Shown in pieces: positions 1-13,215 of a stretch of DNA of 64,000 bases (its first letter is position 1; each line of letters starts with the position of its first letter). This DNA is from Massospora cicadina (Eukaryota; Entomophthoromycota; Entomophthoromycetes; Entomophthorales; Entomophthoraceae): assembly GCA_022478985.1 (NCBI GenBank), contig JAKSZP010000148.1, positions 102,501-166,500 of the forward strand, given 5' to 3'. Below the pieces are notes generated by a model. The model was given only the letters and a program-made list of their open reading frames with translations, did no database searches and was not told the origin of the DNA. A program made the position numbers and the translations under genes.

Positions 1-1745
1 AGGGGGGAAACGCGCTTGGACTGGTTGATTCAGTTTTAACCAATCCTTAGGTCAGTTCATTCCACTCAAGGATCTTGCTGTTCACCTCACATGATCCCAG
101 GTGGTGCCCTGTTGCCCTCTCAGCCTGCCCCGCCCTCACATGAATTTCAGACTTTGGGTCAAATATGGGAAGTTGTTCCCATATGCAGACAAACCCATAA
201 TCAAATTAGCACAGGCGGTGATGCAACCCGCCAGCTTTATTGATTTTCGCCCCTATAAGGGGTACTTTGACCTCAGTTTCCAAGTGAAGCTGATGCTGTT
301 ACTGAAGCAACTGTGTCCCTGGGTTTCCAGGGTACCCCAATTCCCACAACACGCACCCAGCTCCCCACTGACTTCATGATGATGGTTCAGTTCTCTTGGT
401 TGCCCACTCACCTTCCCCTGGCAGTGCTCCATCAGGAGCTGATGGCAGGTTTGGCAGCCTATGGCGCTGACCCCATCCTTCGATTTGTGGTCCCCAATGG
501 AGTCATACGCCTTGATGGGACTTAGGCTTTTGCCACAATCAGCCCTAAAATTACAAATATAGCTGAACAGATTCCTCCACGCTCATTCTTTGCTTCTGCC
601 CCTGACCAACCATTTTGGGCCCATGTCAAGGGCGTGCAGACCATATGATCATCCTGATTTGAGTTAGACTACTCAAAGCAGAGTTGCCCCTACCTCGCTG
701 CCTCTGCCGCCTCTACAGTCTCATCCACCAACTCCTCATTTGCTGTTCACCCTGAAGTCCTCTAAGAATGGGGCAATATTACCCACACCTCTTCCAAAGC
801 CTACTGCCACTGCTGTATCTACAGCAGCCAATCAGACTCATCCTAAGTCTGGAGCCACTAATGCTCCCACCAATCAGGATTTGACTTGGACAACAATTCG
901 CTCATGTACCCCAACTCAATCGCCAGCCTCAGCCATCCCTATTGAGGAAATATTGGAATTGTATGACTTGACCCATGATCCTAATTGAGTGAAACTGACG
1001 AATCAGGTAATGTGGTTGAAGGCTCTGAATTCATCATTGGAGAATTTATTCCTACAAGATCCCCCCATTGATATACCTCAGCACTTTTATGTCCCACACC
1101 TGAATGGCGAATTGTTATGCATCTAACACCATTTCGCTATGGCAGCTGCTGCCCACCTGATAAAAATTTCCTCTGCAACATTATATCCCAAACAGTAATG
1201 AAACTGCACAAAGGTCTCCCCCTCCCATTCTTTCCCAGACCTGCCCCTCAGAGCAAAAATACCATTCTCCAGCTACATAAACATGCTGAAGATGCCGTTC
1301 AGAAAGTAGTTGTGGCTTTACAATTCAAAACAAAAATAACATGAGCTAACACTGCTTTAGTTTCCCAACTTCCTGCCATCCGCATTCAAGCGGAAAAGTG
1401 CTTATCCACTTACCTGGGTGCCAATTAAGACGATGATGATTTCTACAAACAACTGATCTGCAATCTCAACCCACATATGCTTATAAACCTACGCCCTTGC
1501 TCTCTGCCTTGGCCCACGCTTTGTACAATGTGGATACAATGGATGAGCCCCCTGATCCTCCTTCCCCTTCTGCCATAGTGGGATGTGCGGTTCGCCGCTG
1601 TGCCACCTGGGTGTTTGTTTTTTTTCGTTTGTGTTTTGCTGCCTGTTTATGGCGTTTAGTTCAGGTTTTTTGGTTTAATTAGTTTTGATGCTTCCATCTT
1701 GGTAATGTCCATCCCCTGGTCGGTGTACCTCAAATAAATTTAAAA
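1..1745 (+). pseudogene. LINE-type ORF1 remnant (element M) ending in an A-rich tail
   Basis: Degenerate ORF1-like sequence whose 5' end lies outside the window. The frame around 360-525 reads a block with PTHLP, AGL..YG and VPNG that also occurs in the minus-strand insert at 38765-40685, so the two are copies of one family. In that other copy the block is followed by a CX2CX4HX4C zinc knuckle containing FELDH; here the knuckle region (about 640-700) keeps FELDY and has lost the first cysteines. Such an RNA-binding region plus knuckle fits a LINE ORF1 or gag-like nucleic-acid-binding protein (inference). Many stops interrupt it. The sequence ends near 1725-1745 with AATAAA followed by an A-rich run, which fits a retroposed 3' end. 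No RT is attached. Confidence 0.45.
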
Positions 1746-1859
1746 ACACAGGCGTCTAATTTTTTGGAGGTTACATGCCCCAAACACACTTTCATAATTA
1801 AAGTAATTTTTTAAGGCTCTATTGTTGGCTTCTTTGGATAATATTACAGCTTAGCTGAT

Positions 1860-2930
1860 ATGGAATTACATGTTGTAAATTTTCACTGGGTGTTTTAGGA
1901 ATTAAAAGGTTTATGGTGGCCTTCATGTCTAGAATATTGGAATAGTTGAGAAACGGTACCACCATCTCATCCCCAGAACCATGGGGTAGGTTAAGTGGAC
2001 AAGGGTTCAGAAGCTTTCTTCAACCATTTTTCCCATTGACTACTTAAGATATTATTTCTTAATCTCCAATAGGTAAAAATTTGGTAGGCTCAACTAAATT
2101 CACCTAGCTTGCATTTTTTTAAAGGTAAGTTATGTTTTTTGATAATTCAATTTGTAGATGGTTCTTATTAGCCCCAATATCTAATAAGGAAATCATATCT
2201 TCTATTTTGTTCTTGTTGTTGACTATTTTAAGTGGCAAGAAAATAAGGAGTAATGTAAGTGGTCCTTTATTGTCCTGAGTAATATGAACTGGAGCTTATA
2301 TTGAAATTGATCAGTTCTATTTTGTACAGATCCTTTGGAATTAACTAGTATTGTAACTTTATGTGACCTTTCTGAATCTACAGGCGGTTCTAATTAAGTA
2401 TTACTAGTTTTTTATAAAGGTTCAGACACCCCACGGTGATGGTCATTTCATTTTTCGTTCATATACCACTTTGCATACATTAATTCTTGTTTAGTATTAG
2501 AAATTTTAAGCTGGCGCTTCACATACATAATGCATCCTACTTCCTCCAGATTATTAGCTAGGAATGTCGCCGCCAATGCTAAAAGAAGGTCCAGGTGCAA
2601 GTATTTTTTTAACATCCTTGGTAGCTGTTCAGGAGTAACCTTAGCTGCCCAGGCAAGAGGGCGGAAAAGACTTGCATATTCCTTCACTGTTCTCTTTTTT
2701 GGGACGTCAACATGGCTGACCTGGCTGCATCTTAGCTCTCATTGGGACATGCTGTTTGGAAGATGTCAAGAGATTAATATCGCTGGACAATAAGTCATAT
2801 ACCCGGCGGATTGTATTATATGTGTTAAGGTGAGCCTCAAAATCAAGCAGAATATTATGCCAATGGGAAGTGAATCGAGCAAAGTACTGATAGTTTGTCA
2901 TATAAAGGGAATTCCGCCAAAACCACAAGA
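1860..2930 (-). pseudogene. Ty3-like gag C-terminus and aspartic protease relic (element O)
   Basis: Minus-strand frames at 2928-2450 give a helical, gag-like stretch without recognisable residues of its own. The better evidence lies downstream: around 2166-2184 the translation reads LLDIGAN, matching the LLD(S/T)GA active site of retrotransposon proteases with the Thr/Ser changed to Ile, and around 1956-1991 it reads TYPMVLGMRWW, the typical hydrophobic segment near the end of Ty3-type proteases (established family pattern). Several stops and frame changes occur between them. The RT that should follow is missing, probably because element M lies across it. Protease relic is fairly likely; the gag part is weak. 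Confidence 0.45.
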
Positions 2931-3289
2931 TAGAACAAACCTCTAAATTGTAACAAATAGGAAATAATTAAGCGTAAGAGTTAAAATCAACAAAATATAC
3001 TGAGGATAAGAGTTAAGGGGGATAATGAGAAGGGGGAGTTTTTTAAGTAGATAGCTGAGATAGTCTGCGTTTCATATATATAATAAAAGTGTCCGTTGGG
3101 GTGATAGCTTCATACTTTATATTGGTTTCTATTAAGGATTGGTGATCTTTGAGTTTTTGTGTGCCCGTTAGGGCACCCAGTGCAGGCAACTTTGTGGGAT
3201 GAAACCTAGGTAATGTCCCCAACCGCACTGGGGCTGCGCAAATCTAAGCACCACCAAATTGGGCCTAACCACGGGTGGAGTGGCTCACA

Positions 3290-4920
3290 CCACCCCCAAC
3301 TGACATATTATTCACTGTTTGGTATACCACGTAGAAAAGGGTACCGAGCCAGTTCAGAGATATGCCTCCCATACTTTACTGCGAGGAATGAGACCAGAAT
3401 GACCCCCAAGTTGGACTTACTTGAGAAAAGAGGATTGCCATAGCTTTCTACAGCTATTTCTAGCCTTCGGTTGACTATGGACAGGGAGCTTGTTGATTGG
3501 ATTCCTTCTGAAGGGAAGTAACGCTGGTTTCTGGCAAGCCATAGACCATATATCACCTCCTCCCATATCACGCACCAAACCCTGAACCCTCCTTGTTTGC
3601 AAGCAGACTTGGTGGGGCATATTCAGTCAGGATCTCTGGCCATACAAGATGACCAGAGGATAACTTACACCCTGGTTGGTATGCTTCATACCAAAGGAGA
3701 ACACAACTCCACGCAGCATCCGCTGCTGGACACTCTGTGAAGATGTGCTTTGCCATCTCCTCCCCTCCGCATACTTTACAGGAATACAGAAGGTCATCCT
3801 CCTTATGCTTACTCCACTTGCGCAGAGTCGCCCCAGTGACCAGGATGTTGCTGCGGAGTTGGAAGAGAAAGTTCTGAACTGGTATAGACCAGCATCCTTA
3901 ACTCTCCTCCCCCACAGGTCCATCAGGATAGGTTGCAATTTGCAAGTGATCTGGGACAAGCATGTCGAGCAAAGATCTCTGGCTTGTAGCTTCCAGAACC
4001 TGGTGGTTGTGAAATCTGAGATGCAGACACCGCTACCTCCCCCACCTTGAGACAGTCCCAAAGGATGAAGAGGCTTTCCCATTGGAGTATCTCCAGCCTT
4101 CTCTTTCTTGCGGGAACACCTGCTGATCCTGCCCTCCACGACCTTCTGAATGGGCTTTCCCAGCCTCTAATGAAGCCAGAGAAGGAATTGCTTCCCTCCA
4201 GCAAGAAGGCAGTTCAGTTGCTTCCACAACATCCCATGCCTTCCTTACCAGAACCTTGGAGGCACTGGCAGCATTATTAGCTGCTTCCACCCTAAGCACC
4301 CTTCGGCCATCGCCATTAAGGAGGTCCCCCCAGTGAACTGCCCCAATAAAGTGCTTGAAGGCCTTGAACAGACGAGGTTCCATCTCCAGTCCACAAGCTC
4401 CTCCCCAAAGGGGAATCGCCCAGATCCTTTCGATGGTCCACTCTCCACCCTCCAATCTACTATTGCTTCCCACCCAATCTCTAAAGTAATCCTTCCAGTA
4501 GCCTGGTAGGTTTCCCGCGCTCATGATGGCCCCTTGATTGATGCCCCAGCTGACACCAAGATCCTTGTTAGAACTGTCCTTGCAAGCCTTGAAGAGGTAT
4601 TCCTCTGGTATTGGAGACCAACAGATGGATTTTCCCTCCCAAGCAATCCATGCGATCCATTTCAGCTTCAGTGCTTTGATCATACTATCAAAATTAATCA
4701 GACCGATGCCCACTTCTTCACCTCCTGACACAAGTTAGAGTAGCTGGCTTTTGACGCTCGCCCTCTCCAAATGAACTGGATGATTGAACTCTGTTTTCTC
4801 CTGATGAAAGATGCCAGCAGTGGAACAAATCCAGCAATGTACCATAGTCTGGAAAGAATGAAAGTGTTCATGACAATGGCCCTGCCCAATAAAATAAGTT
4901 GAGCCATTGCCACTTCCAAG
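3290..4920 (-). pseudogene. LINE ORF2 C-terminal domain with zinc-binding motif
   Basis: Continuation of ORF2 after the RT thumb. The frame 4919-4698 contains the post-RT pattern LSRLWYIAGF and IQFIWRGR. The frame 4731-4033 is a 232-codon open stretch rich in Trp. Near 3760 the translation KHIFTECP with an upstream Cys pair resembles the Cys/His motif found at the end of ORF2 in many L1-like LINEs (zf-RVT type). The last recognisable block, GLWLARNQRYFPS, is near 3540. Two frame changes are needed to read it through. Confidence 0.7.
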
Positions 4921-5149
4921 CCGCTTTTTTTAGGTCTGCTTCAAGTTAGAGCCATATTTCATGTGGCGACGCCCACCCAGGGATGGGGCACCCGAGGTAC
5001 AGAAACTCCTCCCCTGTTGCCATCCAGGGGATTGAGCTCTTTGGTGCCACACCCAACGTCACCATTCTGACGATGGGCCAAGCCCTGGATTTTGAAAGAT
5101 TGACCTTAGCGTTGCTTGCGTTCTAATACATCTTCAGAATGTTCATCAC

Positions 5150-5930
5150 CACCTTCTCCTTCTCCTCTGACAAAACATAAATCCGCGTATAATCCGCAAA
5201 CATTTAATGAGAGTACTCCTCAAAGTTTATGGTAAGTTTCCTCCAGTCCGGCTTTCTGAGAGCCACTGAAAGGGTCTCAACTGCAAGCACAAACAACAAG
5301 GGAGATAGAGGGTCTCCATGACTCACGCCCCTAAAAACCTTAAAGAGGTGGGAGAGAACCTCATTGATATTGATAACCAACGAGGCCTTCTCATAAATCG
5401 CTTTAAGCAGTCTCAAAAAATGCCTCTTGATTCCAGCCCTACTTAACACTTCCTAAAGAAACTCATGATTCACCTAATCATACGCCTTTTCTTGATCAAA
5501 AAACTGTAGCCACCCCCTCTAGTCATACTGTTTGCTTGCCCACTCTTCTATCAGGTGAAGCAGCATCAAATTGTCAGTAAGGAGAGTCCTGGGATAAACC
5601 CATTCTGCTCTTTCCCAACAACGTCTGCCACAACCCCCTTTAGTCGTTTGGTTAGGATCTTCATTAAGATCTTATAGTCAATGTTAAGCAGAGTCAAAGG
5701 CCGATAGTTCCCCATGAGGGAGGGATCTCCCTTCTTATACAACACCACCACCACACCCTTTGAAAATTCCGGCTCAATTATACCGGAGGCTAGCAGTTGA
5801 TTGTAAATCTCAGCAAGCATCTCAGACATTTCTGCCCAAAATAACTTGAAGAGCTCCAAGATCAACTTATCCTCCCCAGGAGCCTTACCATTCTTGCCTT
5901 TGTGGATGGCATCTGACACCTCCAATTAGC
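5150..5930 (-). pseudogene. LINE ORF2 reverse transcriptase
   Basis: The minus-strand frame 5925-5566 shows GKAPGEDKL, then NYRPLTLLNIDYKILMKIL and EQNGFIPG, the classical LINE RT blocks 0-2. The frame at 5449-5204 gives SHGDPLSPLLF, where RQGDPLSP is usual. At 5189-5200 the catalytic FADD reads FADY, with a stop just before it, so the second metal-binding aspartate is gone. Domain order and spacing are otherwise normal for an L1/Tx1-type RT. Confidence 0.85.
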
Positions 5931-6539
5931 GGATCTTACTATATAGGTGCAGCTGAGTCTCCTTTGGCAGTACCCCTCAGTCCGCTTGAGAGTACTTTGG
6001 GTGCCTCTGGGTCATTCTCAGAGGTGCTGTAAAGGTCCTCATAGTAGGATTTGGCCACCTCAGTCATGCGAGCTGCATCATTCACCTCAACTTCCCCATT
6101 ACGAAGTGACAAGATCATCGCTGAAGGTCTGAATGCCCTATTGCCTTGCGGAGTAGGGCCACATTGCTGTTAGAATCCTCATCACATATAGACTTCCTTT
6201 GTTTGAGGCGATCCACCATGAAGGCTCCCATCGATTTTGCATACATCTCAGCATTGGCCGTGTAGGCAGATGCCCCACGACCATGGCCTGCTTGCAGCTA
6301 CTCTTAAAGCTCTTCTTCAAGGTTTCATACTTCGAATGCATGGCCCCTAGCTGCCTCCCAAAGATTTCACAAGCCATTTTGAGATCAGCCTTCCTCCACA
6401 CCCATTTTACTGGTGCATCAGACTTTCCCACAATCTGGCTTCTCCACCACCTCACCTTTATTCTCATGATATCCTGAAGTGGACTCCACTTCAGGAGTTC
6501 AGGGTTCAGTCTCCAGATTTCTTTCCCTGCAGAAGCAAC

Positions 6540-7320
6540 CTGAAGGTCACTGATATGCAGTTCCAGGGGCCTGTGGTCTGAAGCACTTGGATCATGATTC
6601 TGAAGGATCAACTTGCAGCGACTCAGGAGAGGCTGGGGCACTGACACAAGGTCAATGTGGGAGAAATGATCCCCTGGATGCGAGTCCAACCAGTCTCCCC
6701 CTCCTCACCATGGCAAGCTCTCCACACATCCAGTAGGCTGAGGTCGATCATTAAACCAGCCAACTTATGGGCTCCAGGATCAGAACTCCAGTTGCCTGAA
6801 GCCCAAGCCTGTCATCTCTAAAGCAGACACAGTTCATGTCTCCCCCCAGCACTACTGACCCCAAATGCCTTCCTCCTGGATCCTCAAGGCCGACCTTCTG
6901 AAAAAAGGCCTTCCATTCAGATCCAGAATTGGACGCTTAAGCTGAGAAACCAAATTGATTTCTCTCCAAACAGTGACATCATTGCCACTGCTCTTCCAGG
7001 AACCAATATCCTTTTATCCAACACATTAACTTTGTCCACCCACCAGACCAAGATACCCCCCTTTGCTTCTCTCCCTCCCTCTTTCCCTCCCCTAAGGGCG
7101 AGTCTGAATTTGGTTGATCCACCAACTTAAAGTAAAATGATTGTTTCAGAGGAAACTGGAAAGCCCATCCCTCTTCCACCCCAGGTTTGAACTTAGTCTT
7201 AGTGAGGAAGCCAATATCTATCCCATGTTGTTGCAATTAGAGTCTCACCTGCTGACGCTGCTTGAGTAAATTCAGACTCCACGTTTTAGCAAATTCAACC
7301 CTGATTGCCATAGGTTTGAA
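6540..7320 (-). pseudogene. LINE ORF2 apurinic-type endonuclease domain
   Basis: Endonuclease that nicks target DNA for target-primed reverse transcription. Visible motifs, in order: IGFLTKTKF near 7190, where families have LTET, so the metal-binding Glu has become Lys; GGDMN around 6831-6850, the conserved GGD.N motif; SHIDLVSV near 6640; and SDHRPLELHI near 6560, the C-terminal catalytic SDH block. Stops lie between the blocks. The Glu-to-Lys change alone would be expected to inactivate the enzyme (family knowledge). Confidence 0.8.
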
Positions 7321-7399
7321 ACCTAAGAGGCCTTGGGGTTAGGATCCAGGGGGTCCCCATCCTCTTCCACCTCAGCTGGTTTAGCGAGACCACGTTTCT

Positions 7400-8690
7400 T
7401 CCTCCCCTTTCCAGTACTAGACTGGGCTGGGGGTGGAGGCTGTTCGGTCACAACGTTCTTGGAATCTTAACATTGCCAGGGTCCTTGAAAGACCCCTCTG
7501 CTTCGGTTGGAGGCATTGGGTTAGAAGGCGCTGGCCCACTATTGCTAGCAGGCAACACCTCCCTCACCTCTGCCTCTTAAATGATCAAGTGATGGGGAGA
7601 ACCCCATCCGTTTGGGAAGCAGCTATTCCAAAATGTCCTTTGCAGATTGGGACAAAGCGCCACTTATCTCGATTTGGAGTCTAATGGCTTCCCGCGCCTT
7701 CTGGGTCTGCTTTGACTCCTTGTTGACCTTCCTCACACTTTTCAGCACTCCAGTCACCGCCTCTGAAGTGATGCCAGCCGCAGCTCCTCCCTTGCTTTTG
7801 CTGACATCTCAGTTAGCTTCTCCAACGCCTCTGGAGAGCCAAACTTGTCCTTCTCAGAAGGTGCCATTACTGACACCCCCAGCAGGACTGCTAAGCTTGG
7901 CCACTGCCGCAGGAAGTTGAACCTGAGGATATTTAGCTCTGATGTGCCCCTTTTCACCACACAAGAAGCACCTGTCCAGCGGTACCACAGAGACACTCCA
8001 GGTCCTCACTTTGACTGAATGAGGTAGATCCCCATATGATTTCGAAAGTTCAACCTTCAAAAGCCAGTCCCCAGATCCTACTGTGAACTTTTTCAAGCTA
8101 CCATCCTTCTGCTTCAAGTTCTTTAACAGCTTGTTCTCATTAAAGGAGATCACTCTGCCAAAGACTTTCAGCTGAGACTTCATGGACCCTCTAGTGATCA
8201 CAGGTGGTACGTCCCTCAGAATGAACCTTCCAATCTTGGTTCTGATGTCAAAACATACGGCCACCTCGTTCTTTGTGCTCAAACTGGCATCCAAAACCTG
8301 TTTCTTTTTGAAGCTTAGACTGAAAGGTCATAAGTTTTAACCCAGGAGCCAAACTTGAAATATGGAGAGGGGAAAACATACACATCTCAATCACCCTGAC
8401 CATGAGCATCTCCTTAGACCACCCAGTATTCACTTTTTACGGCGTGAACCCTCTTGAGGCTCTCCACCATGCTCGCTGTCAGATGCCTGGATGGGCCAGA
8501 GTTCCCCTCTTTGAAAAACTTGGTTCTGACACCAAATCCAAAAGCAGCCGCCGCTGCAAAAGAGAACAAAGCACCCTGTGCAGCAGAGGCCGCCCCCGCT
8601 GTTGATTTTTTACCAGAGTTGGCCTCTCTGGTTTGTTTTTGTGATAAAGTTTGCTCTCCGGGCCCTTTTTGTGCAGGAACCATCGCATCC
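7400..8690 (-). pseudogene. LINE ORF1, RNA-binding protein with zinc knuckle
   Basis: ORF1 of the LINE, whose product coats the element RNA. Translation from about 8683 starts MVPAQKGPGEQ and passes through an Ala-rich segment. The central part (8294-7854) has a basic and hydrophobic pattern compatible with an RRM-like fold, ending in CFLCGEKGHIRAKY near 7960. This is a CX2CX4HX4C knuckle whose last cysteine is Tyr, a single G-to-A change. The tail (7440-7340) is Pro- and Lys-rich. Stops at several points and a frame change near 8300 break it. It lies directly upstream of the endonuclease frame, as expected for a two-ORF LINE. Confidence 0.7.
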
Positions 8691-8830
8691 CTTTTGGGTC
8701 AGTCTGTCATTTTGGTACATGAGTGCTCTCGCCTTTTTCTACACCAGTGTAAGACCACATAAGCTACTGGCCACTATCCAGGCTTCATGCCAACCTAGAA
8801 AACCGTGGTGATTATTGTAGACAGGTGAGC

Positions 8831-11800
8831 CAAAGCTCAGCCAAACAGGATTGCCCTACTCTTGTCTCTGAGACCTGCTTTTACAGCGCCTCGCATTGTA
8901 GGAAAGTATTATGACTGACGATATGCCCAACTATTGCCTACCCCTTCCTGCCCATATCCCCCCCAAGGAGAGTGGAAGCACCTGAAAGAACAGATTGGGT
9001 TACAGTCATTAGCTTTTATCCCAATCCCCATCCAGGCCACTACATGACCCTTCGAGGGCGCCTCTATGGGTTTTGGTATTAGCTACTCACCCATGTTTCC
9101 TTGAGCTTTACTCGGGTATGCCACGTGAAGGCCCCAGATTAACCTACCTAGCTCCCAGGATTGGCGTTCTTCATATTTTAAATCCATTGCTTAGCGGTAA
9201 TTTACCTGTATAACTCATGTAGCAGATCTAAGAGATACTAAAACTTAACAGTTGATCTGTTATAGACATTCATCAAGAGTCTCAGGAAGAATCTCTTGCA
9301 TGACCAGGAGAGTCATAACCTAGGTTACATGTTATCTGGTAATTCTACTTAAAATTTAGCGATCTGTTCAGAATATCTTACTGCCCCTCCCATTGTCTTT
9401 ATTAGACGAACTTAAAAATGGGCTCTGTCAAAAGCCTCATGGATTCATTTTAAGGCCATTGTTTCAGGTGTGGTTAGTCAGTGATAACTTTGATTGAAGC
9501 GATCTCATTGTTAACAGGCACTTGCACCCACTTCTTCATCATAATAAATCTTACAAACTTAAACACCAATAAAAAGATGATCATAAGCTTGGTGGTATGA
9601 TTCTGATATCAGTAAGGTACAGATGGCTGAGCAGGTACCTCTCTTGAAGCGCTCCAGACAGACCAAAAGGTGAAAGAATTATGTGTAATGTATAGGTGGG
9701 CTTTCTCCAGCAATGGACAAAGATATTGGGTAAAAACAGGTGAATGTCAACAAGAGAAAGTACCCTAGAAAGGATTATGTTTGTCTGCATATAAAATTAT
9801 TTGAGTGAATAGTTCCTTATATAAGGGTTAAAACTATGATTAAACACAACAGGGGTTCATGTCACTAGGGCAGGGAAAGTAGAGAAGCCACTAGATGACT
9901 GAGTTTAGTGTACTAATCCATGTAGTAATGATCTATATTTAACTTTTTCTTGTAACCCTAAAGTTTTTTGAGCTGTTTGATTTATTTTGAGTTAAGCTAG
10001 GTCTTCATAAAACTCAGAATTTATGTGGACAATAGCCCAATTCTGTATAAATAAGTGCGAGGAAATGATCAGATAAACTTGCTAAGTTTATTTCTAATTC
10101 TAGTATAGGGTTTAGAGATTGCTATAAATTTTGTATCTTAAAGCATTATTAATTATTTTTTGTGCAATTTAATATATGTTTTAAAAATTATGCCAAATTT
10201 CCAGGCCTATCTATAGGCTTGGTCCAATACTTCATTAGGATGTTCAATCAATTTAATAATAATTGGATGGATTTAAAATTTCTTATCATGTTTGTGTTAG
10301 GCTCATAAGGTTTAGAGACATTTCTCCATTCAATCAAAATTTTATTCTTAAGTTTTGAACCCCTACTTAAATGGATAATCTCCATTACTTTAGTTGAACA
10401 TTCCATATATTAGTTTGCCGTTATTGATTGTTTTCTTACAACAGATAAATTCAAATTAACCATACTTGTATGGGATAAATCTCCAAAAAAGTATATAAGA
10501 CCCAGAATCTACTGTCAATTTTTTGACTTTGTATGGCTCTTCAAATTGCTATTATCCCTAATTGCGATAATGTGATGGTCAGGAATATCATGTACATCAC
10601 AACTTGTTCCCTCCTACAAGATCTTCACCATGGAACCAGTCATTATATCTTGTGCTTGATCTTTCCCTCAAGGCGCCCAGCTGCAAGGGTCTTGACAACC
10701 CAATTATGTTGACCCAAAGGAGTGGAGTTGGTGGAAAACCTGAAGAATAGAACGTTCAAATGACCTCATTATTCACTAAAGGATGGGGTAGTTTTTTTCA
10801 TGATAGAATTTGGTCTAGCCTGCCCTGCTCACAAAGGTCAATGAAGATCACCAATTCTCACCTTCAGTAGGCCACCTAATTCTAAAATTGTGCTGAGCTT
10901 GTCAAAAGGATATATAATAGGCTCAGGTCCTCTAAAGATGTCAGAGAATTTCTTTTCTGGAAACAGTGAGCTCTGCTAGTGTTCCAGGCAAAACAGTATC
11001 ATGGCTGCTTGGCCCTTGCTGTTTCGCCTTCATAGGTGTGCCAACCCACTAGAAGTCCAAGTCCAACCCACCAACCCAGCAGACCAACAACTTCGCCTTA
11101 GAAATTAGCCCCACTTGGGAGTGCACCAGTGGTCCTCAGCCCCCTTCCTGGGCAGCCTGATCCCTTGATCCTTCTCCCTCATGACCAATCATCAGCCCCT
11201 CTTAGGTGTGCCCTGAAAGGTCTATCCCATACTGGGCGGCTTTGGCACTCCCATGCTGCACCACCCTTATGGCTGACGGCCATCAGCCCATCATCATTGG
11301 TGGCTTGTTGGTTAGGTTTCCGTTGGGGTTTTTTGTAGGGATTAGGTATGGGAGCTGGCAGCGTCAGCCCCTCCAGGCGCGTCACCACCGCCTGCCTCAG
11401 GATCTCCAGTCCCATCTTTCCTTAATCTAGCGGACTAAATACTAACAACTAACAAAAGATGAGCGAAACATAATCTTTATTTAGGAGGTAATGATGACTA
11501 AGTATACCCTAGGCTACTGCGCCTATTCAAAACCCATTGTCCATCCAAGCTGAAACCTCATCTAATTATCTGTCATCAAAAGTAACACTTCCCTTTCAAT
11601 CAGTTGTTCCCAGAAACCAAATACTCTTTTGGCTCATCCTTGGCAAAATTTGCCAGTCAAACATAAATTACTACTTATTACATAAATTGAGCATCTTTGG
11701 CACTAGTCACTGATACTCAGATTTGAGGCAGCAAATCATTATCATTAATTTGATATTGGAGATCTCGCTTTCTGACAGAATATCCCATTATGGCTCAACA

Positions 11801-12230
11801 ATTGGCAGTTGGCGTTAAACTAGGATTCCGCCAAACCTGAACAATTAGCAATTAATTGGTCAACGTCCTTTGTATTAATCGCTGGTGATAACCTTTGAAT
11901 ATAAATACTTTTGGAGATTATCCCCAATCTTCAAAAGGGCTCAGCCTACCCAAATGGGGAGCGCCAATCGGCAAATATAACATTAAAATAATATTGAATT
12001 AGGCGATTATCTGGCAATCACGCCTGCAAACTGACACCCTTAATTCTATTATTATTGGGAGGAATCCAAATGGAAATCTTCTGACAAATGACACTCCAAA
12101 TTTTTAGTAAGCTGCATCTTATGCACTTGCTCTATATCAAACCAAAAAGTGAAAAAGACCCACCCACTGCAACAAGCAGAAGGCCCCTGGACATCAGTCT
12201 CAGTGACATTCATTGCGGAACTTACACATT
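8831..12230. other. AT-rich stretch with no recognisable gene
   Basis: I read both strands and found no conserved retroelement motif, RNA gene or intact ORF above about 80 codons. The first few hundred bases are probably LINE 5' leader. A GC-richer patch at 10980-11430 has short Pro/Ser-rich frames on + and could be gag leader of the chromodomain element just downstream, but nothing proves it. The remainder looks like old decayed DNA. Confidence 0.4.
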
Positions 12231-12880
12231 TCACAATTGATGCATTAATGGTGGCCATGAATAGGTTCACCAAATTTTTGCTGTATAACATGTTGCATAA
12301 AATATAACTACGGCAGAGCAGCGGTCCTATTCATTGCTAACATATTCTCTATGTTCAAATGATCAAAAATAAATTTGAGAAATTTGGTCCTAAGTTTATG
12401 TCTAAGATCTGGTATGCATCAATTGGACTTTTCAGAAATAAGCCTTGCAGTTCTATGGCATATTACTTACAATTAGATGGGCAAAAAGAGAGGGTCAATT
12501 AAGACCTAGGGCAATATCTATTATGTTACTCCTCAGGCTTCCAAGATACCTGGTTAATGGACCTACCTCTGGCGCAATTTGCTTACAAAGACGCGCTGCA
12601 ACCTCCACCAGGTTTCCCAATCTGAGACCACCCTAGGGTATAACCCTAATTTCAGATTGGTCCACGCTTGACCTCAGAGGTTCCTGCGGTGGAAGACCGC
12701 ATTGCTCATATCCAGGATACCCAAAATCTTTTCCAATTAACATTAAAAAATCCATGGAGTTTTACAAGAGTTTGCTTAATTGTAGCGACTTCCTGGCCAA
12801 TATATCTCAGTAGAGTCTCTATTCATGCTGGATACCTGCAATCTGATGTATGAAGATTCCATCCAGGAACTATTAAGTAA
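12230..12880 (+). pseudogene. Ty3 integrase core and C-terminal region (element K)
   Basis: Integrase inserts retrotransposon cDNA into the genome. The + strand frame around 12245-12300 reads LMVAMNRFTKF, corresponding to the VVVDR.TK.AHF block after the first catalytic Asp. Around 12380-12500 it reads KFMSKIWYASIG and LDGQKERVN with GQYLLCY, matching the second-half core, including the catalytic Glu in the GQ.ERVN motif. Then DLPLAQFAYKDA at about 12560. A stop follows ERVN and further stops are scattered. The N-terminal zinc domain was not found upstream. Confidence 0.75.
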
Positions 12881-13019
12881 TCTAACAGGACATTTGAAGT
12901 TAAGAAGGACTTAGTTAATGGTTCATACCAAATAATTACCCACACTGGAAGCAACATAACTTGTTCCACATCTCTAATTATGCTTATTCAATTAAGAGTG
13001 ACCCATCATCCCAGGGACC

Positions 13020-13215
13020 ATCATTGTTGGTGACTCTCAAAAGGTAGATGGTGAGGCAATACTGGCCTCAAGAAAATCTCATTGTTCTGTGCAGTACCTG
13101 GTCGCATGGAAGAGCTTCTCTTCCTATAAATAGCTGGGTGAGTGCAAAGTACTGCGCAAACTGTAAAGTTAATTGGCTGAGTTTCATGAGTCGCACTCAC
13201 AAGGCACACTAACCT
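13020..13215 (+). pseudogene. Chromodomain at the end of element K
   Basis: The same + strand element continues into a chromodomain: VDGEAILASRK, then VQYLVAWKSFSSY, ending near LAEFHESH. This matches the EAIL..R......YLVKWKGY...NTWEP...L......F pattern of chromovirus integrase tails, which bind histone marks and steer insertion to heterochromatin. The NTWEP segment is damaged by a stop. Its position about 350 bases after the integrase core is normal for chromoviruses. Confidence 0.7.

Larger units (their letters stand above)
3040..8830 (-). mobile_element. LINE (non-LTR retrotransposon), nearly full length, inactivated
   Basis: On the minus strand the order is: probable 5' leader (8830-8690), ORF1 with a zinc knuckle (8690-7400), ORF2 with APE-type endonuclease (7320-6540), RT (5930-5150) and a C-terminal zinc-binding region (4920-3290). 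The likely 3' end is near 3040, where the minus strand has a run of six A. The architecture matches L1/Tx1-like LINEs. Frameshifts and stops split both ORFs, so it cannot be active. I could not find a convincing target-site duplication, so both ends are approximate. Confidence 0.85.

Noticed and set aside
3676..4280. + strand frames of 124 and 77 codons
   Set aside because: Shadows of the LINE ORF2 C-terminal domain on the minus strand.
9581..9790. 69-codon minus frame as a gene
   Set aside because: No motif, AT-rich surroundings, and frames of this length occur by chance throughout the window.
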